Of a stretch of DNA of 63,503 bases, positions 47,924-57,535 are shown one piece after another (position 1 is the stretch's first letter; every line of letters starts with the position of its first letter). Made by a program: the position numbers and the translations under genes. Source of the stretch: Rhodobacteraceae bacterium CG17_big_fil_post_rev_8_21_14_2_50_63_15 (lineage in GTDB: Bacteria; Pseudomonadota; Alphaproteobacteria; Rhodobacterales; Rhodobacteraceae); NCBI GenBank assembly GCA_002783205.1, contig PFEY01000020.1, forward strand, positions 12,040-75,542, written 5' to 3'. The notes under the pieces were generated by a model. That model was not told where the DNA came from, ran no database searches, and saw only the letters and a list, made by a program, of their open reading frames with translations.

Positions 47924-48035
47924 CGGGCCGCGCAGAGCCGCGAGACCCAGGGGCAACCAAAAAGGCATGGCGTGTCGGCCAGCCCGGCCGTGAGCGGTCT
48001 TTCGTTCTGGCAATTGCCCCGCTAGACTCGTGCGC

Positions 48036-51000
48036 ATGACGTCTCATCCCCGATTCATTCACCTGCGCGTGCATACCGAGTATTCCTTGCTGGAAGGCGC
48101 GGTGCGGCTGAAAAAACTGCCCGGATCCTGCGCGGCGGCCGGGATGCCCGCGGTGGCCGTCACCGACACCAACAACATGTTCGCCGCGCTCGAGTTTTCC
48201 GTCTCCGCCAAAGCGGCGGGCATCCAGCCAATCATGGGCTGTCAGTTGGATCTCGCCGATATCGCTGCGGCCTCTGGTGAGCGCGCCAAATCACCCGCCC
48301 CACTGGTCCTGCTGGCGCAGAACGAAACCGGCTACCAGAACCTGATGAAGCTTAATTCCTGCCTCTACCTGCGCGGCGACGGGACGCTTCCGCACGTGAC
48401 GCTCGACGAGGTGCAGGCCTATGCCGAGGGGGTGATCTGTCTCACCGGCGGGCCTGACGGGCCGCTTGGGCGGCTCCTGCAAGGCGGCCAACGTCCGGCG
48501 GCCGAGGCGCTTCTGCGGCATCTGGCGGCGGCCTTTGGCGACCGCCTCTATGTGGAATTGCAGCGCCACCCCGGCGAAAGCGGCGCACCTGAGGCCGAGA
48601 AGCTGACCGAACAGGGCCTTGTGGAAATGGCCTATGCGATGGATCTGCCTCTGGTCGCGACCAATGACGTCTATTTCGCAGAGGCCGGCATGTATGAGGC
48701 GCACGATGCGCTTTTGTGCGTGGCCGAAGGGGCCTATGTCGATCAGAGCGCGCCCCGCCGCCGCCTGACGCCACAACATTATTTCAAGTCTCAACAGGAG
48801 ATGGCCGCGCTCTTCGCCGATTTGCCCGAGGCACTGGAGAATACGATCGAGATCGCAAGGCGCTGCGCCTTCGGGGCGTATCGGCGCGATCCGATCCTGC
48901 CGCGCTTTGCCGATGACGAGGTCGAGGAACTGCGCCGGCAGGCGCGCGCGGGTCTGGCCGAGCGGTTGGCGGTCATCCCGCATGCTGCGCCGGTCGAAGC
49001 CTATCAGAAGCGGCTCGAATTCGAGTTGGGGATCATCGAAGGCATGGGGTTTCCCGGCTACTTCCTGATCGTGGCCGATTTCATCAAATGGGCCAAGGAG
49101 CAAGATATTCCCGTCGGGCCGGGACGCGGTTCGGGGGCCGGGAGCCTCGTGGCCTATGCGCTCACGATCACCGACCTTGACCCGCTGCGCTATAACCTGC
49201 TCTTCGAGCGGTTCCTCAACCCCGAACGGGTGAGTATGCCCGACTTCGATATCGACTTCTGCATGGACCGCCGCGAAGAGGTGATCCGCTACGTGCAGCA
49301 GCGCTATGGTCGAGATCGGGTGGGACAGATCATCACCTTTGGGGCGCTGCTCAGCAAGGCGGCGGTGCGCGATCTGGGCCGCGTCTTGCAGATGCCCTAT
49401 GGTCAGGTGGATCGCCTCAGCAAGATGATCCCGATCGAAGGCGTCAAGCCCGTCAGCATCGAGCAGGCATTGGCCCAGGAGGACCGCCTGCGCGAGGCGG
49501 CCCGCGCCGAAGAGGTGGTGGACCGCCTGCTGAAATACGGCATCCAGGTCGAAGGGCTGCTGCGCAATGCCTCGACCCATGCCGCCGGCGTCGTGATCGC
49601 CGACCGACCGCTCGATGAGTTGGTGCCGATCTACCGCGACCCACGCAGCGACATGCCGGCCACACAGTTCAACATGAAATGGGTGGAACAGGCGGGGCTG
49701 GTGAAGTTCGACTTTCTCGGGTTGAAGACGCTGACAGTGATCCAGAATGCGATTGCCCAGATCCGCGCCTCGGGGCGCGATCTGCATGTCGCCGCCGATG
49801 GCCGCATGATCTATACGCCAAAGCCCGGCACCGAAAACGACATCGGGCAGATCCCGCTCGATGATCCGAAAACCTACGAGATGTATGCCCGCGCCCGCAC
49901 GGTGGCGGTGTTTCAGGTGGAAAGTTCGGGCATGATGGATGCCCTCAAACGGATGAAACCCACCTGCATCGAGGACATCGTGGCGCTGGTCGCGCTCTAC
50001 CGCCCCGGTCCGATGGAAAACATCCCGACCTATTGTGAGGTCAAGAACGGGCTGCGCGACCGGCAATCCATCCATCCGCTGATCGACGATATCCTCGAGG
50101 AAACTCAAGGGATCATTGTCTATCAGGAACAGGTGATGCAGATCGCCCAGGTCATGGCGGGTTACAGCCTTGGCGGTGCGGACCTCCTGCGCCGCGCCAT
50201 GGGCAAGAAGATCGCGGCCGAGATGGCGCGCGAGCGCCCCAAGTTCGAGGCGGGCGCGATGGCCAACGGCGTCGATCAGAAAAAGGCCAGCGAGGTCTTT
50301 GACCTGCTGGAGAAATTCGCCAATTACGGCTTCAACAAGTCGCATGCCGCCGCCTACGCGGTGGTGAGCTATCAGACCGCATGGCTCAAGGCCAATCATC
50401 CCGCGGAATTCATGGCCGGCGTAATGAATTGCGATATCCACCTGACCGACAAGCTGTCGATCTATTTCCAGGAGGTGCGCAAGGGACTGGGTCTGCCTTG
50501 GATCGCCCCCTGCGTCAACCGCTCCGAGGCCACTTTCGTGGTGCGCGGCGGGGCGCTGCATTACGCGCTCGGTGCGCTCAAGAACGTGGGCGTCGAGGCC
50601 ATGAAGCTGATCGTCGCGGGCAGGGGCGCGCGCCCGTTTGCCACGCTGTTCGATTTCGCCCGCAGGGTTGAGCTCAGGCGTATCGGCAAGCGGCCACTCG
50701 AAATGCTGGCACGGGCCGGCGCCTTTGACGCACTCGACCGCAATCGCCGCCGGGTGTTCGAGAGCCTTGAGGCCCTGATGCAGTATTCCGCGGCCACCCA
50801 TGAGCAGAGAGAATCCAGCCAGGTCTCGCTCTTTGGGGAGGCGGGGGATGACCTGCCGGAACCACGGCTTGCGACGCACGAGGACTGGTTGCCCGCCGAA
50901 CGGTTGACTGAAGAGTGCAAGGCGGTCGGTTTCTATCTCTCGGGCCATCCGCTGGATGACTACATGACCGTGCTGCGACGACAGGAGGTCAAAACCCTCG

Positions 51001-51536
51001 ACGAGGTGATGGCACAGGCCGAACGCGGCCCCGCTCTGGTCAGGATGGCCGGTGTTGTGGCCGGGCGGCAAGAGCGCAAATCAGCGCGTGGCAACCGCTT
51101 TGCCTTTGTCCAACTCAGTGACACCACGGGGGGCTACGAACTGACGCTCTTTTCCGAGGTGCTGGAGAAATCCCGCGATCTTCTGGAGATCGGCACGCAG
51201 GTGGTGATCACCGCCGAGGCCGTCCTGGAAAGCGATCAGCTCAAGCTCCTGTGCCGCAAGGTGCAACCCATCGACGGGATGGTCGCTGGCGCAGGCGCCA
51301 TCGGCTTGCGGATCTTTGTCGATCAGCCCGACGTGATCGCGACCGTCGCCTCGGTGCTGCGGGCGGCCGTCAAGACCCTCCATTCTTGCAAGCCCGGCCC
51401 GATCCACTTCTGCCTGCTGGCAGAGGGATTGCCCGGCGAGGTCGAAATTGATAGCGGCGTGCAGTATCCCGTGACGCCGCAGATCAAGGGCGCGGTCAAG
51501 AGCCTCTCGGGCGTGGTAATGGTCGAGGAAATCTGA
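48036..51536 (+). CDS. dnaE: DNA polymerase III alpha subunit
   Basis: Replicative polymerase, 1166 residues. An N-terminal PHP domain (FIHLRVHTEYSLLEGAV, DTNNMF) is followed by the polymerase core with GPGRGSGAGSLVAYAL and the catalytic PDFDIDFCMDRR near residue 402, then the helix-hairpin and a C-terminal OB domain (AGVVAGRQERKSARGNRFAFVQLSD). ATG 48036 is chosen over the in-frame GTG at 48030. It follows the rplT terminator and is thus probably transcribed alone. Confidence 0.96.
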   Translation: MTSHPRFIHLRVHTEYSLLEGAVRLKKLPGSCAAAGMPAVAVTDTNNMFAALEFSVSAKAAGIQPIMGCQLDLADIAAASGERAKSPAPLVLLAQNETGYQNLMKLNSCLYLRGDGTLPHVTLDEVQAYAEGVICLTGGPDGPLGRLLQGGQRPAAEALLRHLAAAFGDRLYVELQRHPGESGAPEAEKLTEQGLVEMAYAMDLPLVATNDVYFAEAGMYEAHDALLCVAEGAYVDQSAPRRRLTPQHYFKSQQEMAALFADLPEALENTIEIARRCAFGAYRRDPILPRFADDEVEELRRQARAGLAERLAVIPHAAPVEAYQKRLEFELGIIEGMGFPGYFLIVADFIKWAKEQDIPVGPGRGSGAGSLVAYALTITDLDPLRYNLLFERFLNPERVSMPDFDIDFCMDRREEVIRYVQQRYGRDRVGQIITFGALLSKAAVRDLGRVLQMPYGQVDRLSKMIPIEGVKPVSIEQALAQEDRLREAARAEEVVDRLLKYGIQVEGLLRNASTHAAGVVIADRPLDELVPIYRDPRSDMPATQFNMKWVEQAGLVKFDFLGLKTLTVIQNAIAQIRASGRDLHVAADGRMIYTPKPGTENDIGQIPLDDPKTYEMYARARTVAVFQVESSGMMDALKRMKPTCIEDIVALVALYRPGPMENIPTYCEVKNGLRDRQSIHPLIDDILEETQGIIVYQEQVMQIAQVMAGYSLGGADLLRRAMGKKIAAEMARERPKFEAGAMANGVDQKKASEVFDLLEKFANYGFNKSHAAAYAVVSYQTAWLKANHPAEFMAGVMNCDIHLTDKLSIYFQEVRKGLGLPWIAPCVNRSEATFVVRGGALHYALGALKNVGVEAMKLIVAGRGARPFATLFDFARRVELRRIGKRPLEMLARAGAFDALDRNRRRVFESLEALMQYSAATHEQRESSQVSLFGEAGDDLPEPRLATHEDWLPAERLTEECKAVGFYLSGHPLDDYMTVLRRQEVKTLDEVMAQAERGPALVRMAGVVAGRQERKSARGNRFAFVQLSDTTGGYELTLFSEVLEKSRDLLEIGTQVVITAEAVLESDQLKLLCRKVQPIDGMVAGAGAIGLRIFVDQPDVIATVASVLRAAVKTLHSCKPGPIHFCLLAEGLPGEVEIDSGVQYPVTPQIKGAVKSLSGVVMVEEI

Positions 51537-51542
51537 GCCGGA

Positions 51543-51737
51543 TCAGTAATGCGGTGGCCGCTCGTCGCCCAGGATCACGCCGCCATCGCTCTCGGACTGC
51601 CGCGCCGCCTCGCGTGCGATCAGCCGTTCCACCTGCGTGCGCAGGCGGTCGATGTCGCGGTCCTGGCGCGCGACCACATCCGAGAGGTCGTCAAGGGCGC
51701 GGGTCAGATGAGCGATCTTCTCTTCAAGCTCTGTCAT
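51543..51737 (-). CDS. slyX: SlyX family protein
   Basis: A 64-residue protein, mostly one coiled coil: [26 protein letters not shown], then [14 protein letters not shown]. The end DERPPHY matches the SlyX tail. Function unknown (an E. coli gene next to slyD). It lies convergent with dnaE by 6 bases and divergent from hisS. Confidence 0.85.
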   Translation of the reverse strand: MTELEEKIAHLTRALDDLSDVVARQDRDIDRLRTQVERLIAREAARQSESDGGVILGDERPPHY

Positions 51738-51848
51738 GGCTCCGCTCTAGCCGGGCTGCGGCATCCGGTCAATCGTGCAGCCCGCCTTGCCCCCGTGCGG
51801 CCCTTGGGCTATGCCGCGCCACGACAAAGCCCGTTAAGGACACACGCC

Positions 51849-53393
51849 ATGGCCAAGCCGCCCAAAGAGCCCCGCCCCAAGGCAGAGGCGCCCAAAGGGT
51901 TCCGCGACTATTTCGGTGCCGAAGTGACGACGCGCGCCGAGATGCTCTCGAAGATTGCGGGGGTCTATCATCGCTATGGCTTTGACGCGCTGGAAAGCAG
52001 TGCCGTCGAGACGGTCGAGGCTTTGGGCAAGTTCCTGCCCGATGTGGACCGGCCCAACGAGGGCGTCTTTGCCTGGCAGGACGAGGACGAGAAATGGCTG
52101 GCGCTGCGCTATGATCTGACCGCGCCCTTGGCCCGTGTTTATGCGCAGCACCGCAACGATCTGCCGACGCCATACCGACGCTATGCGATGGGACCGGTCT
52201 GGCGCAACGAAAAGCCGGGACCGGGCCGGTTTCGCCAGTTCTACCAATGCGATGCCGATACGGTGGGCACCGCGAGCATGGCGGCGGACGCCGAGATCTG
52301 CGCCATGCTGGCCGATGCGCTGGAAGAGGTGGGGATCGAGCGCGGCGATTATGTGGTGCGGGTGAATAACCGGAAGATTCTTGATGGAATTCTTGAGGGA
52401 GTTGTCGTTCAGAATGAAAAGACAGAAGCCTTACCAAGGAATTTCAAAGAAGCGATACAAACCAAGCTTAGCGAGTGGGATTTTGTCAGCCGAGACGCAA
52501 TTCTGAGGACCATAGACAAATTCGACAAAGTTGGTGCGAATGGAGTCATTGAGCTATTAACCACCGGTCGAAAAGACCAGTCAGGAGCATTCATTGATGG
52601 TGTTGGACTGTCTGAAGCTGATGCGCGCCGAATTGTAGATTTCATGCAATCTAAAGGACAGGACAACGCAAAGACGATTGCCAACTTAAGGACACTGATT
52701 GATTACTCCGAAGTCGGCATGCAAGGCGTCGACGAACTCGAACAAATCGCCAATCACCTCGCCGCCCAAGGCTACGGTCCCGACCGCATCGTGATTGACC
52801 CCTCCGTCGTGCGCGGCCTTGGCTATTACACCGGCCCGGTGTTCGAGGCCGAGCTAACCTTTGAAATCCTTGACGAAAAGGGCCGTCCCCGGCAATTCGG
52901 GTCTGTCGCTGGCGGCGGGCGCTATGATGACCTCGTAGCGCGCTTCACAGGGCAGCAGGTGCCGGCCGTGGGCGTCTCGATCGGTGTCGATCGCCTCTTG
53001 GCCGCGCTCCATGCCAAGGGCAAGGTCGGTGACTCAAACATTTGGCAAGGGCCCGTCGTCGTCACCGTCATGGACCGTGCGCGGATGGCGGATTATATGG
53101 CGATGGTGGGCGAACTCAGGCAGGCGGGTCTCCGCGCCGAGGTCTATCTCGGCAATCCGAAGAATTTCGGCAATCAGCTCAAATATGCCGATCAGCGCAA
53201 CAGCCCGGTGGCGATCATCGCGGGCGGCGACGAGTTTGCAAAGGGTGTCGTGCAGATCAAGGATCTGATCCTTGGGGCAAGGATCGCTGAAAACGCGAGC
53301 CTCAAGGAATGGAAGGAACGGCCCAGCCAATATGAGGTGCCTCGCGCACAACTCGTTGAAAAGGTGCGTGAAATTCTTGCGGGGCAGGTGTGA
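51849..53393 (+). CDS. hisS: Histidyl-tRNA synthetase, with a compositionally foreign segment
   Basis: Charges tRNA-His. The 514 residues show class II motif 1 (KGFRDYFG), motif 2 ([21 protein letters not shown]), the His-binding segment [15 protein letters not shown], and motif 3 (GVSIGVDRL), then the anticodon-binding domain. The stretch of about 52370-52740 (residues about 178-297, the insertion/linker between catalytic parts) is about 45% GC by my count (134 of 300 bases at 52381-52680), against 75% in the 60 bases counted at 52261-52320, and its codon choices (TTA, AAA, GAT, CAA) differ from the rest. The reading frame stays intact. It overlaps hisZ by one base. Confidence 0.93.
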   Translation: MAKPPKEPRPKAEAPKGFRDYFGAEVTTRAEMLSKIAGVYHRYGFDALESSAVETVEALGKFLPDVDRPNEGVFAWQDEDEKWLALRYDLTAPLARVYAQHRNDLPTPYRRYAMGPVWRNEKPGPGRFRQFYQCDADTVGTASMAADAEICAMLADALEEVGIERGDYVVRVNNRKILDGILEGVVVQNEKTEALPRNFKEAIQTKLSEWDFVSRDAILRTIDKFDKVGANGVIELLTTGRKDQSGAFIDGVGLSEADARRIVDFMQSKGQDNAKTIANLRTLIDYSEVGMQGVDELEQIANHLAAQGYGPDRIVIDPSVVRGLGYYTGPVFEAELTFEILDEKGRPRQFGSVAGGGRYDDLVARFTGQQVPAVGVSIGVDRLLAALHAKGKVGDSNIWQGPVVVTVMDRARMADYMAMVGELRQAGLRAEVYLGNPKNFGNQLKYADQRNSPVAIIAGGDEFAKGVVQIKDLILGARIAENASLKEWKERPSQYEVPRAQLVEKVREILAGQV

Positions 53394-54478
53394 TGCCCGA
53401 ACGCGCCGCGACCCGGGCCGAGGCCGCGCGCCTGCGGGCGCTCTTTGAGGCGGCGGGCGCGGTGCCGGTCGAGACCTCGGTGCTGCAACCCGCCGATGTG
53501 CTGCTTGATCTTTATGGCGAGGACATTCGCGCGCGCGCCTATGTGACCTCGGACGCACTCCGGGGCGAGCAGATGCTGCGCCCCGATTTCACCGTGCCGG
53601 TGGTGCAGATGCATATGGAACACGGCGCCGAACCGGCGCGCTATACCTATGCCGGAGAGGTGTTCCGGCGACAGGAAGAGGATGCGCGGCGACCGAACGA
53701 ATACACTCAGGTCGGCTTCGAGATTTTCGAGCGGGACGCGCCAGAGGGAGCGGATGCAGAAGTTTTCTCTATATTTTTCAATATTCTGCGTCCATTCAAC
53801 TTGCGCGCGGCGACCGGAGATATTGGCATTCTGATGGCCGCCGTCGCGGGATTGCGCACCTCTGAACGGCGCAAGGCGGCCTTGATGAGGCATCTCTGGC
53901 GACCGCGTCGGTTCCGGGCGCTGATGGACCGCTTTTCGGGCCGCGCGCCGGTGCCCGAAGCCCGCGCCGCGCTCTTGGCCTCGCGCGATCCGATGGCCGA
54001 CGCCGGGCCCATGATCGGGCTGCGGGGGCAAGATGAAATACAGCACAGACTCAATGCGTTAAGAGGGGATGCGGCGCTCGGGCCGATTTCAGCCGCCGAA
54101 GTGGAGTTGCTCGACGCCTTGCTCGGCGTGCGGGAAACCAGCGACCATGCGCTGGAACATCTGCGGGACATCGCGGTGGACCTGCCCGCGATTCAAGTGG
54201 CGGTGGGGCGTCTGGCGCGACGGCTTGATGCGATCGCGGCACGCGGGATCGACATCACGACACTGGATTTCGAGGCCAGTTACGGGCGCACGCAGATGGA
54301 ATATTATGACGGCTTTGTGTTTGGTTTCTATGCAGAAAATCGTCCTGATCTACCACCTGTCGCGTCGGGCGGACGCTATGATGCACTGACCCGTCACCTC
54401 GGGCGCGGGCGGGAAATTCCGGCGGTCGGCGGGGTGATCCGTCCGGGCCTGATCCTCGGGCTGGAGGGGGGCAGATGA
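53393..54478 (+). CDS. hisZ: ATP phosphoribosyltransferase regulatory subunit
   Basis: A 361-residue HisRS paralogue that lacks the aminoacylation motifs. It binds short-form HisG and makes it active and histidine-sensitive. QMLRPDFTVPVVQMHM and RYTYAGEVFRRQEE are the class II-like core, and FGFYAENRPDLPPVASGGRYDALTRHLG ends it. ATG 53393 is used (the GTG at 53390 is not needed). It overlaps the hisG start (ATGA) by 4 bases. Confidence 0.94.
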   Translation: MPERAATRAEAARLRALFEAAGAVPVETSVLQPADVLLDLYGEDIRARAYVTSDALRGEQMLRPDFTVPVVQMHMEHGAEPARYTYAGEVFRRQEEDARRPNEYTQVGFEIFERDAPEGADAEVFSIFFNILRPFNLRAATGDIGILMAAVAGLRTSERRKAALMRHLWRPRRFRALMDRFSGRAPVPEARAALLASRDPMADAGPMIGLRGQDEIQHRLNALRGDAALGPISAAEVELLDALLGVRETSDHALEHLRDIAVDLPAIQVAVGRLARRLDAIAARGIDITTLDFEASYGRTQMEYYDGFVFGFYAENRPDLPPVASGGRYDALTRHLGRGREIPAVGGVIRPGLILGLEGGR

Positions 54479-55170
54479 GCCTGAAGCTGGGGGTGCCGTC
54501 CAAGGGTCGGCTGATGGAAAAAACCTTCGAGTGGTTCGGCAGGCACGGCATCACGCTGGGGCGGGCCGGATCTGACCGCGAATATGCCGGATACGTGCAA
54601 GGTATTGAAAACATTGAACTGGTTCTTCTCTCGGCAGGCGAAATTCCGCGCGAACTGGCGGCGGGTCGCATTCATCTGGGGGTCACGGGAACCGATCTGG
54701 TGCGCGAGAAGCTGGGGCAATGGGAACAGCAGGTGCGCGAACTGGCGGAACTGGGCTTTGGGCAGGCCGATCTGGTGCTGGCGGTGCCGCGCTGCTGGGT
54801 GGATGTGTCGCGGCTTGACGACCTGGATGCCGTGGCTGCTGCATTTCGCCTAAAGCACGGATTTCGCTTGAGAATCGCCACGAAATATCACCGTCTCGTG
54901 CGCGATTTTCTGCGCGACAATGGCGTGGCGGATTATCAACTGGTGGACAGTCAGGGGGCCACCGAAGGCACTGTCAAGAACGAGACCGCCGAAGCGATTG
55001 CCGACATCACCTCGACCGGTGACACGCTTCGGGCCAACCATCTGAAAATGCTGGAAGATGGTCTGATCCTGAAGTCTCAGGCCACGCTTTTCAAGTCACG
55101 GACCGCCGCGATGGAGGACGTGGACCGGCGCACTTTCGAGACATTCAAGGTGCGCTTGCGGCTGGATTGA
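54475..55170 (+). CDS. hisG: ATP phosphoribosyltransferase, short form
   Basis: First step of histidine synthesis. At 231 residues it is the HisG-S type without the regulatory C-terminal domain, so it needs HisZ. LGVPSKGRLMEKT, VTGTDLVREK and the PRPP motif EALADITSTGDTLRANHL-like segment (here EAIADITSTGDTL) are visible. The three genes hisS-hisZ-hisG form one coupled unit ending at the 55257-55290 terminator. Confidence 0.95.
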   Translation: MSLKLGVPSKGRLMEKTFEWFGRHGITLGRAGSDREYAGYVQGIENIELVLLSAGEIPRELAAGRIHLGVTGTDLVREKLGQWEQQVRELAELGFGQADLVLAVPRCWVDVSRLDDLDAVAAAFRLKHGFRLRIATKYHRLVRDFLRDNGVADYQLVDSQGATEGTVKNETAEAIADITSTGDTLRANHLKMLEDGLILKSQATLFKSRTAAMEDVDRRTFETFKVRLRLD

Positions 55171-55256
55171 TTGGTACGAACTGTCCATCGTGTACACGGG
55201 TTTTGTACATGTCCCCCGACGCTTTGGGCAGTTCAGGCAGAAATTGCGGGAAAGAT

Positions 55257-55290
55257 GAAAAACGGGCGGCCAGGAAGCCGCCCGTTTTCG
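55257..55290. terminator. Bidirectional terminator between hisG and the barrel gene
   Basis: A perfect stem GAAAACGGGCGGC/GCCGCCCGTTTTC (13 bp) with a 6-base loop, A-rich on one side and T-rich on the other, so it can end both the hisG transcript and the convergent outer-membrane gene. Confidence 0.9.
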
Positions 55291-55307
55291 TTGCGCAGGA
55301 ACCGGGA

Positions 55308-55895
55308 TCAGAAGCGGAACGTCGCCCGCGCCTGCACCGTCGTCAGATCAATGTCACCCGACGGGGCGCTGAAGTTGTCGAACTGATGGTAGAGCACCTC
55401 GCCACCGACCGAGAAGTTCTGAGTGATCATGTGCTCGTAGCCGCCGCCGATAAAATAACCGTCGTCGCTGCCCAGATTATCGCTGTCAGCCCAGGCATAG
55501 CCGCCCGTGCCATAGAGCAGACCGTTGCCGATCTTGTAGCCGGCGCGCAGCTTGGCGCGAAAAATCTCCTCGAGGCTGCTGACCGGGCCGAGATCGATAT
55601 CGGTGAAGTCATAGTCGAGACCGCCGCCAACAACCCAGTTGTTGCCGAGGTCGTAATCATAGCCCAGCACCAGACCGCCGATGAGACCGTCATCGCCGCT
55701 CAGGCTGTTGGAATCGAGATTGGCATAGCCAAGCTGACCCCCGGCATAGAAACCGGTCCAATTGGGCGTGCGCGGGGCCAGAGGCACGGGGGCGGCAATC
55801 ACCGGTTCGGCAATCGGGGCGGTCGTGTTGCCAGCGAGAGCCGGAGCCGCGAGAAACGCCAGAAGGGTCGTCAGTGCGGTGGTTGTCTTGATCAT
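55308..55895 (-). CDS. Outer-membrane beta-barrel protein (8-strand type)
   Basis: A 195-residue protein with a signal peptide cut after APALA, then a Pro/Ala linker to about residue 45 and a barrel with repeats GFYAGGQLGYAN, LGYDYDLGNNWVVGGGLDYDFTD, AGYKIGNGLLYGTGGYAWAD and a terminal Phe (ATFRF), the Bam-recognised C-terminus. It is similar in every segment to the gene at 56211-56879, so they are tandem paralogues. Confidence 0.85.
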   Translation of the reverse strand: MIKTTTALTTLLAFLAAPALAGNTTAPIAEPVIAAPVPLAPRTPNWTGFYAGGQLGYANLDSNSLSGDDGLIGGLVLGYDYDLGNNWVVGGGLDYDFTDIDLGPVSSLEEIFRAKLRAGYKIGNGLLYGTGGYAWADSDNLGSDDGYFIGGGYEHMITQNFSVGGEVLYHQFDNFSAPSGDIDLTTVQARATFRF

Positions 55896-56210
55896 GTCGC
55901 TATCCTTTCAGGATGTCCAAACTTTGCCACGCTCGCCCCGCGAACCTTATGACGAGGGGCAGTGTGTGGCGCATGAACCCGATGTGGGGACAGCACCCGG
56001 CGCGGGCAAGGGACGCAGAGGTGATAGGGCGTTACTCCGTCGTGAGGGGCGAGGATCTGCTCATATCCGAGGGGTTTTCGCGGTTTTTTGCAAATTCATG
56101 TGGCCCATTAACACATCTGAGCGGAAAAGTCGGGGGCCGGGTCTTGAACACCGGACGGGGGGTGTGCGCTGGCGGACGCCGCACCCCGAACCGCCGCTGT
56201 GACCTGCCAC
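55896..56210 (-). other. Spacer between the two barrel genes
   Basis: A 315-base gap with no gene. A GGGGTGTGCG...CGCACCCC hairpin near 56157-56187 lies just after the stop of the upstream barrel gene (minus strand), possibly its transcript end. The promoter of the downstream barrel gene should be here; I could not find a convincing one. Confidence 0.4.
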
Positions 56211-56879
56211 TCAGAACCGGAAGGTTGCGCGGACCTGAACCGACGTCGCATCGACATCGTTGTTGGCGCTGCCAAAGCTGCCAAAGTCATGATAGAGCAC
56301 TTCGCCACCGACCGAGACCCGATCGTTGACCATGTATTCATAGCCACCGCCGAGGAACCAGCCATCCTCGTTGCCGCTATGGTCGCTGTCGGCATTGGCA
56401 TAACCGCCCGCGCCATAGAGCAGCCCGCGCCCGATCTTGGGACCGCCACGCAGTTTCAGGCGAAAGATCTGCTCGATCGAACTGCCGGGCGCGATGTCGA
56501 GATCGGTAAAATCGTAATCGAGCGCCCCGCCGATCACCCAGCGACCAAAATCGTAATCATAGCCCAGCGTGACGCCACCGATCACGCTCTCGTCGTCCTT
56601 GGCAAGATCGGCGTCACCAAAGACCGCGCCAATCTGACCGCCGATATAGAATCCGGTCCAGTCCACCGCGCCGCCGATGGCGGTCCCGCGGGCGGAAAAG
56701 ATCGATCCGCGGCCCTGCGAGACCGTCTGGCTACCGTCATGGCTCAGATCGCTCGAGACCGGAAATCCGGTCGCGGTCGGGAAGACAGGGGCGGGTTTGT
56801 TTTCCGCGACGCCCTGCGCCAGCGCCGGTGCGGCGAGCAGGAGGGTTGCGGAAACGATGGCCGAAACTGAAATGCGCAT
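56211..56879 (-). CDS. Outer-membrane beta-barrel protein (8-strand type), paralogue
   Basis: A 222-residue paralogue: signal peptide cut after APALA, a longer Ser/Thr/Gly-rich segment to about residue 70, then WTGFYIGGQIGAVFG, LGYDYDFGRWVIGGALDYDFTD, LLYGAGGYANAD, GGGYEYMVND and the terminal ATFRF. The barrel halves match closely and the N-terminal extension does not. Role unknown (porin-like or adhesin-like small barrels). Confidence 0.85.
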   Translation of the reverse strand: MRISVSAIVSATLLLAAPALAQGVAENKPAPVFPTATGFPVSSDLSHDGSQTVSQGRGSIFSARGTAIGGAVDWTGFYIGGQIGAVFGDADLAKDDESVIGGVTLGYDYDFGRWVIGGALDYDFTDLDIAPGSSIEQIFRLKLRGGPKIGRGLLYGAGGYANADSDHSGNEDGWFLGGGYEYMVNDRVSVGGEVLYHDFGSFGSANNDVDATSVQVRATFRF

Positions 56880-56985
56880 CCGACTGTCCTTTCACTACCT
56901 CTGGCATCAAAAATGGGAGCAGCGGCGGTTGGACACAACAAACGATGCTGTCGCGCCGGATCAAGAGCGGGTGAGAGATCTGTGT

Positions 56986-57411
56986 TCAGAGCACGCCGAT
57001 ATCCGCGAGGGCCGCCGAGAGCGCGGGCGGCAAAGCATCGTCGCTGGCGCGCGCGGTGCCGATGTCGGGGGGCGCGTCGCGGCTCTCGAGATAGCGCCAG
57101 CCCTGAAACGGGCGCTTTGTGGCGGTGGCGGTGCGGATGAGGGCGGGATCGAGCACGATGGCGCAGCGCCGGATGCCGTCGCTGCCTGTCACCTCATCGA
57201 GCCGCAAAAGGCGTTGACGGCATTGCACCAGACCCTGAATCACCCAGTAGATCGAGCCCCCTGCCAGCAATTCCTCTGCGCGCCTTGGCCACATCCGGGT
57301 GACATGGCGCGGCAGACCGTCCGGCCCCTTGGCGCGCGGATCCTCGTGCCAGGCCGCGAGATCCTCGACCGAGGTGGTGCCGACGCTCAGCTTGATGAGA
57401 TGGAGTGCCAT
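56986..57411 (-). CDS. DUF1489 family protein
   Basis: A 141-residue protein found across Rhizobiales and Rhodobacterales. MALHLIKLSVGTTSVEDL start and HVTRMWPRRAEELLAGGSIYWVIQG are the family's conserved segments; no function is assigned. It is divergent from nrdJ with 124 bases between starts. Confidence 0.88.
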   Translation of the reverse strand: MALHLIKLSVGTTSVEDLAAWHEDPRAKGPDGLPRHVTRMWPRRAEELLAGGSIYWVIQGLVQCRQRLLRLDEVTGSDGIRRCAIVLDPALIRTATATKRPFQGWRYLESRDAPPDIGTARASDDALPPALSAALADIGVL

Positions 57412-57535
57412 GCCCGAATCCCCCTGATCCGCCAGATATCGTAGCGTTCTGACGGGGCGGGGCAAGTGATGGTGGAAATTCCCCGGACGAGGGGCTATCG
57501 TGAATGTCTGCCACAGAGCAAGGGAATCGCCGCTC

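Noticed and set aside
48291-51071. A 926-codon open frame opposite dnaE
   Set aside because: It mirrors dnaE codons in GC-rich DNA and has no motif or family resemblance.
52370-52740. Intein or inserted element in hisS
   Set aside because: The frame continues with homologous HisRS residues; there are no splicing motifs or duplicated ends.
57412-57535. Cobalamin riboswitch before nrdJ
   Set aside because: The gap is only 124 bases, and the conserved GCCACTG/CCCGCAACTGT pattern is not there in order.
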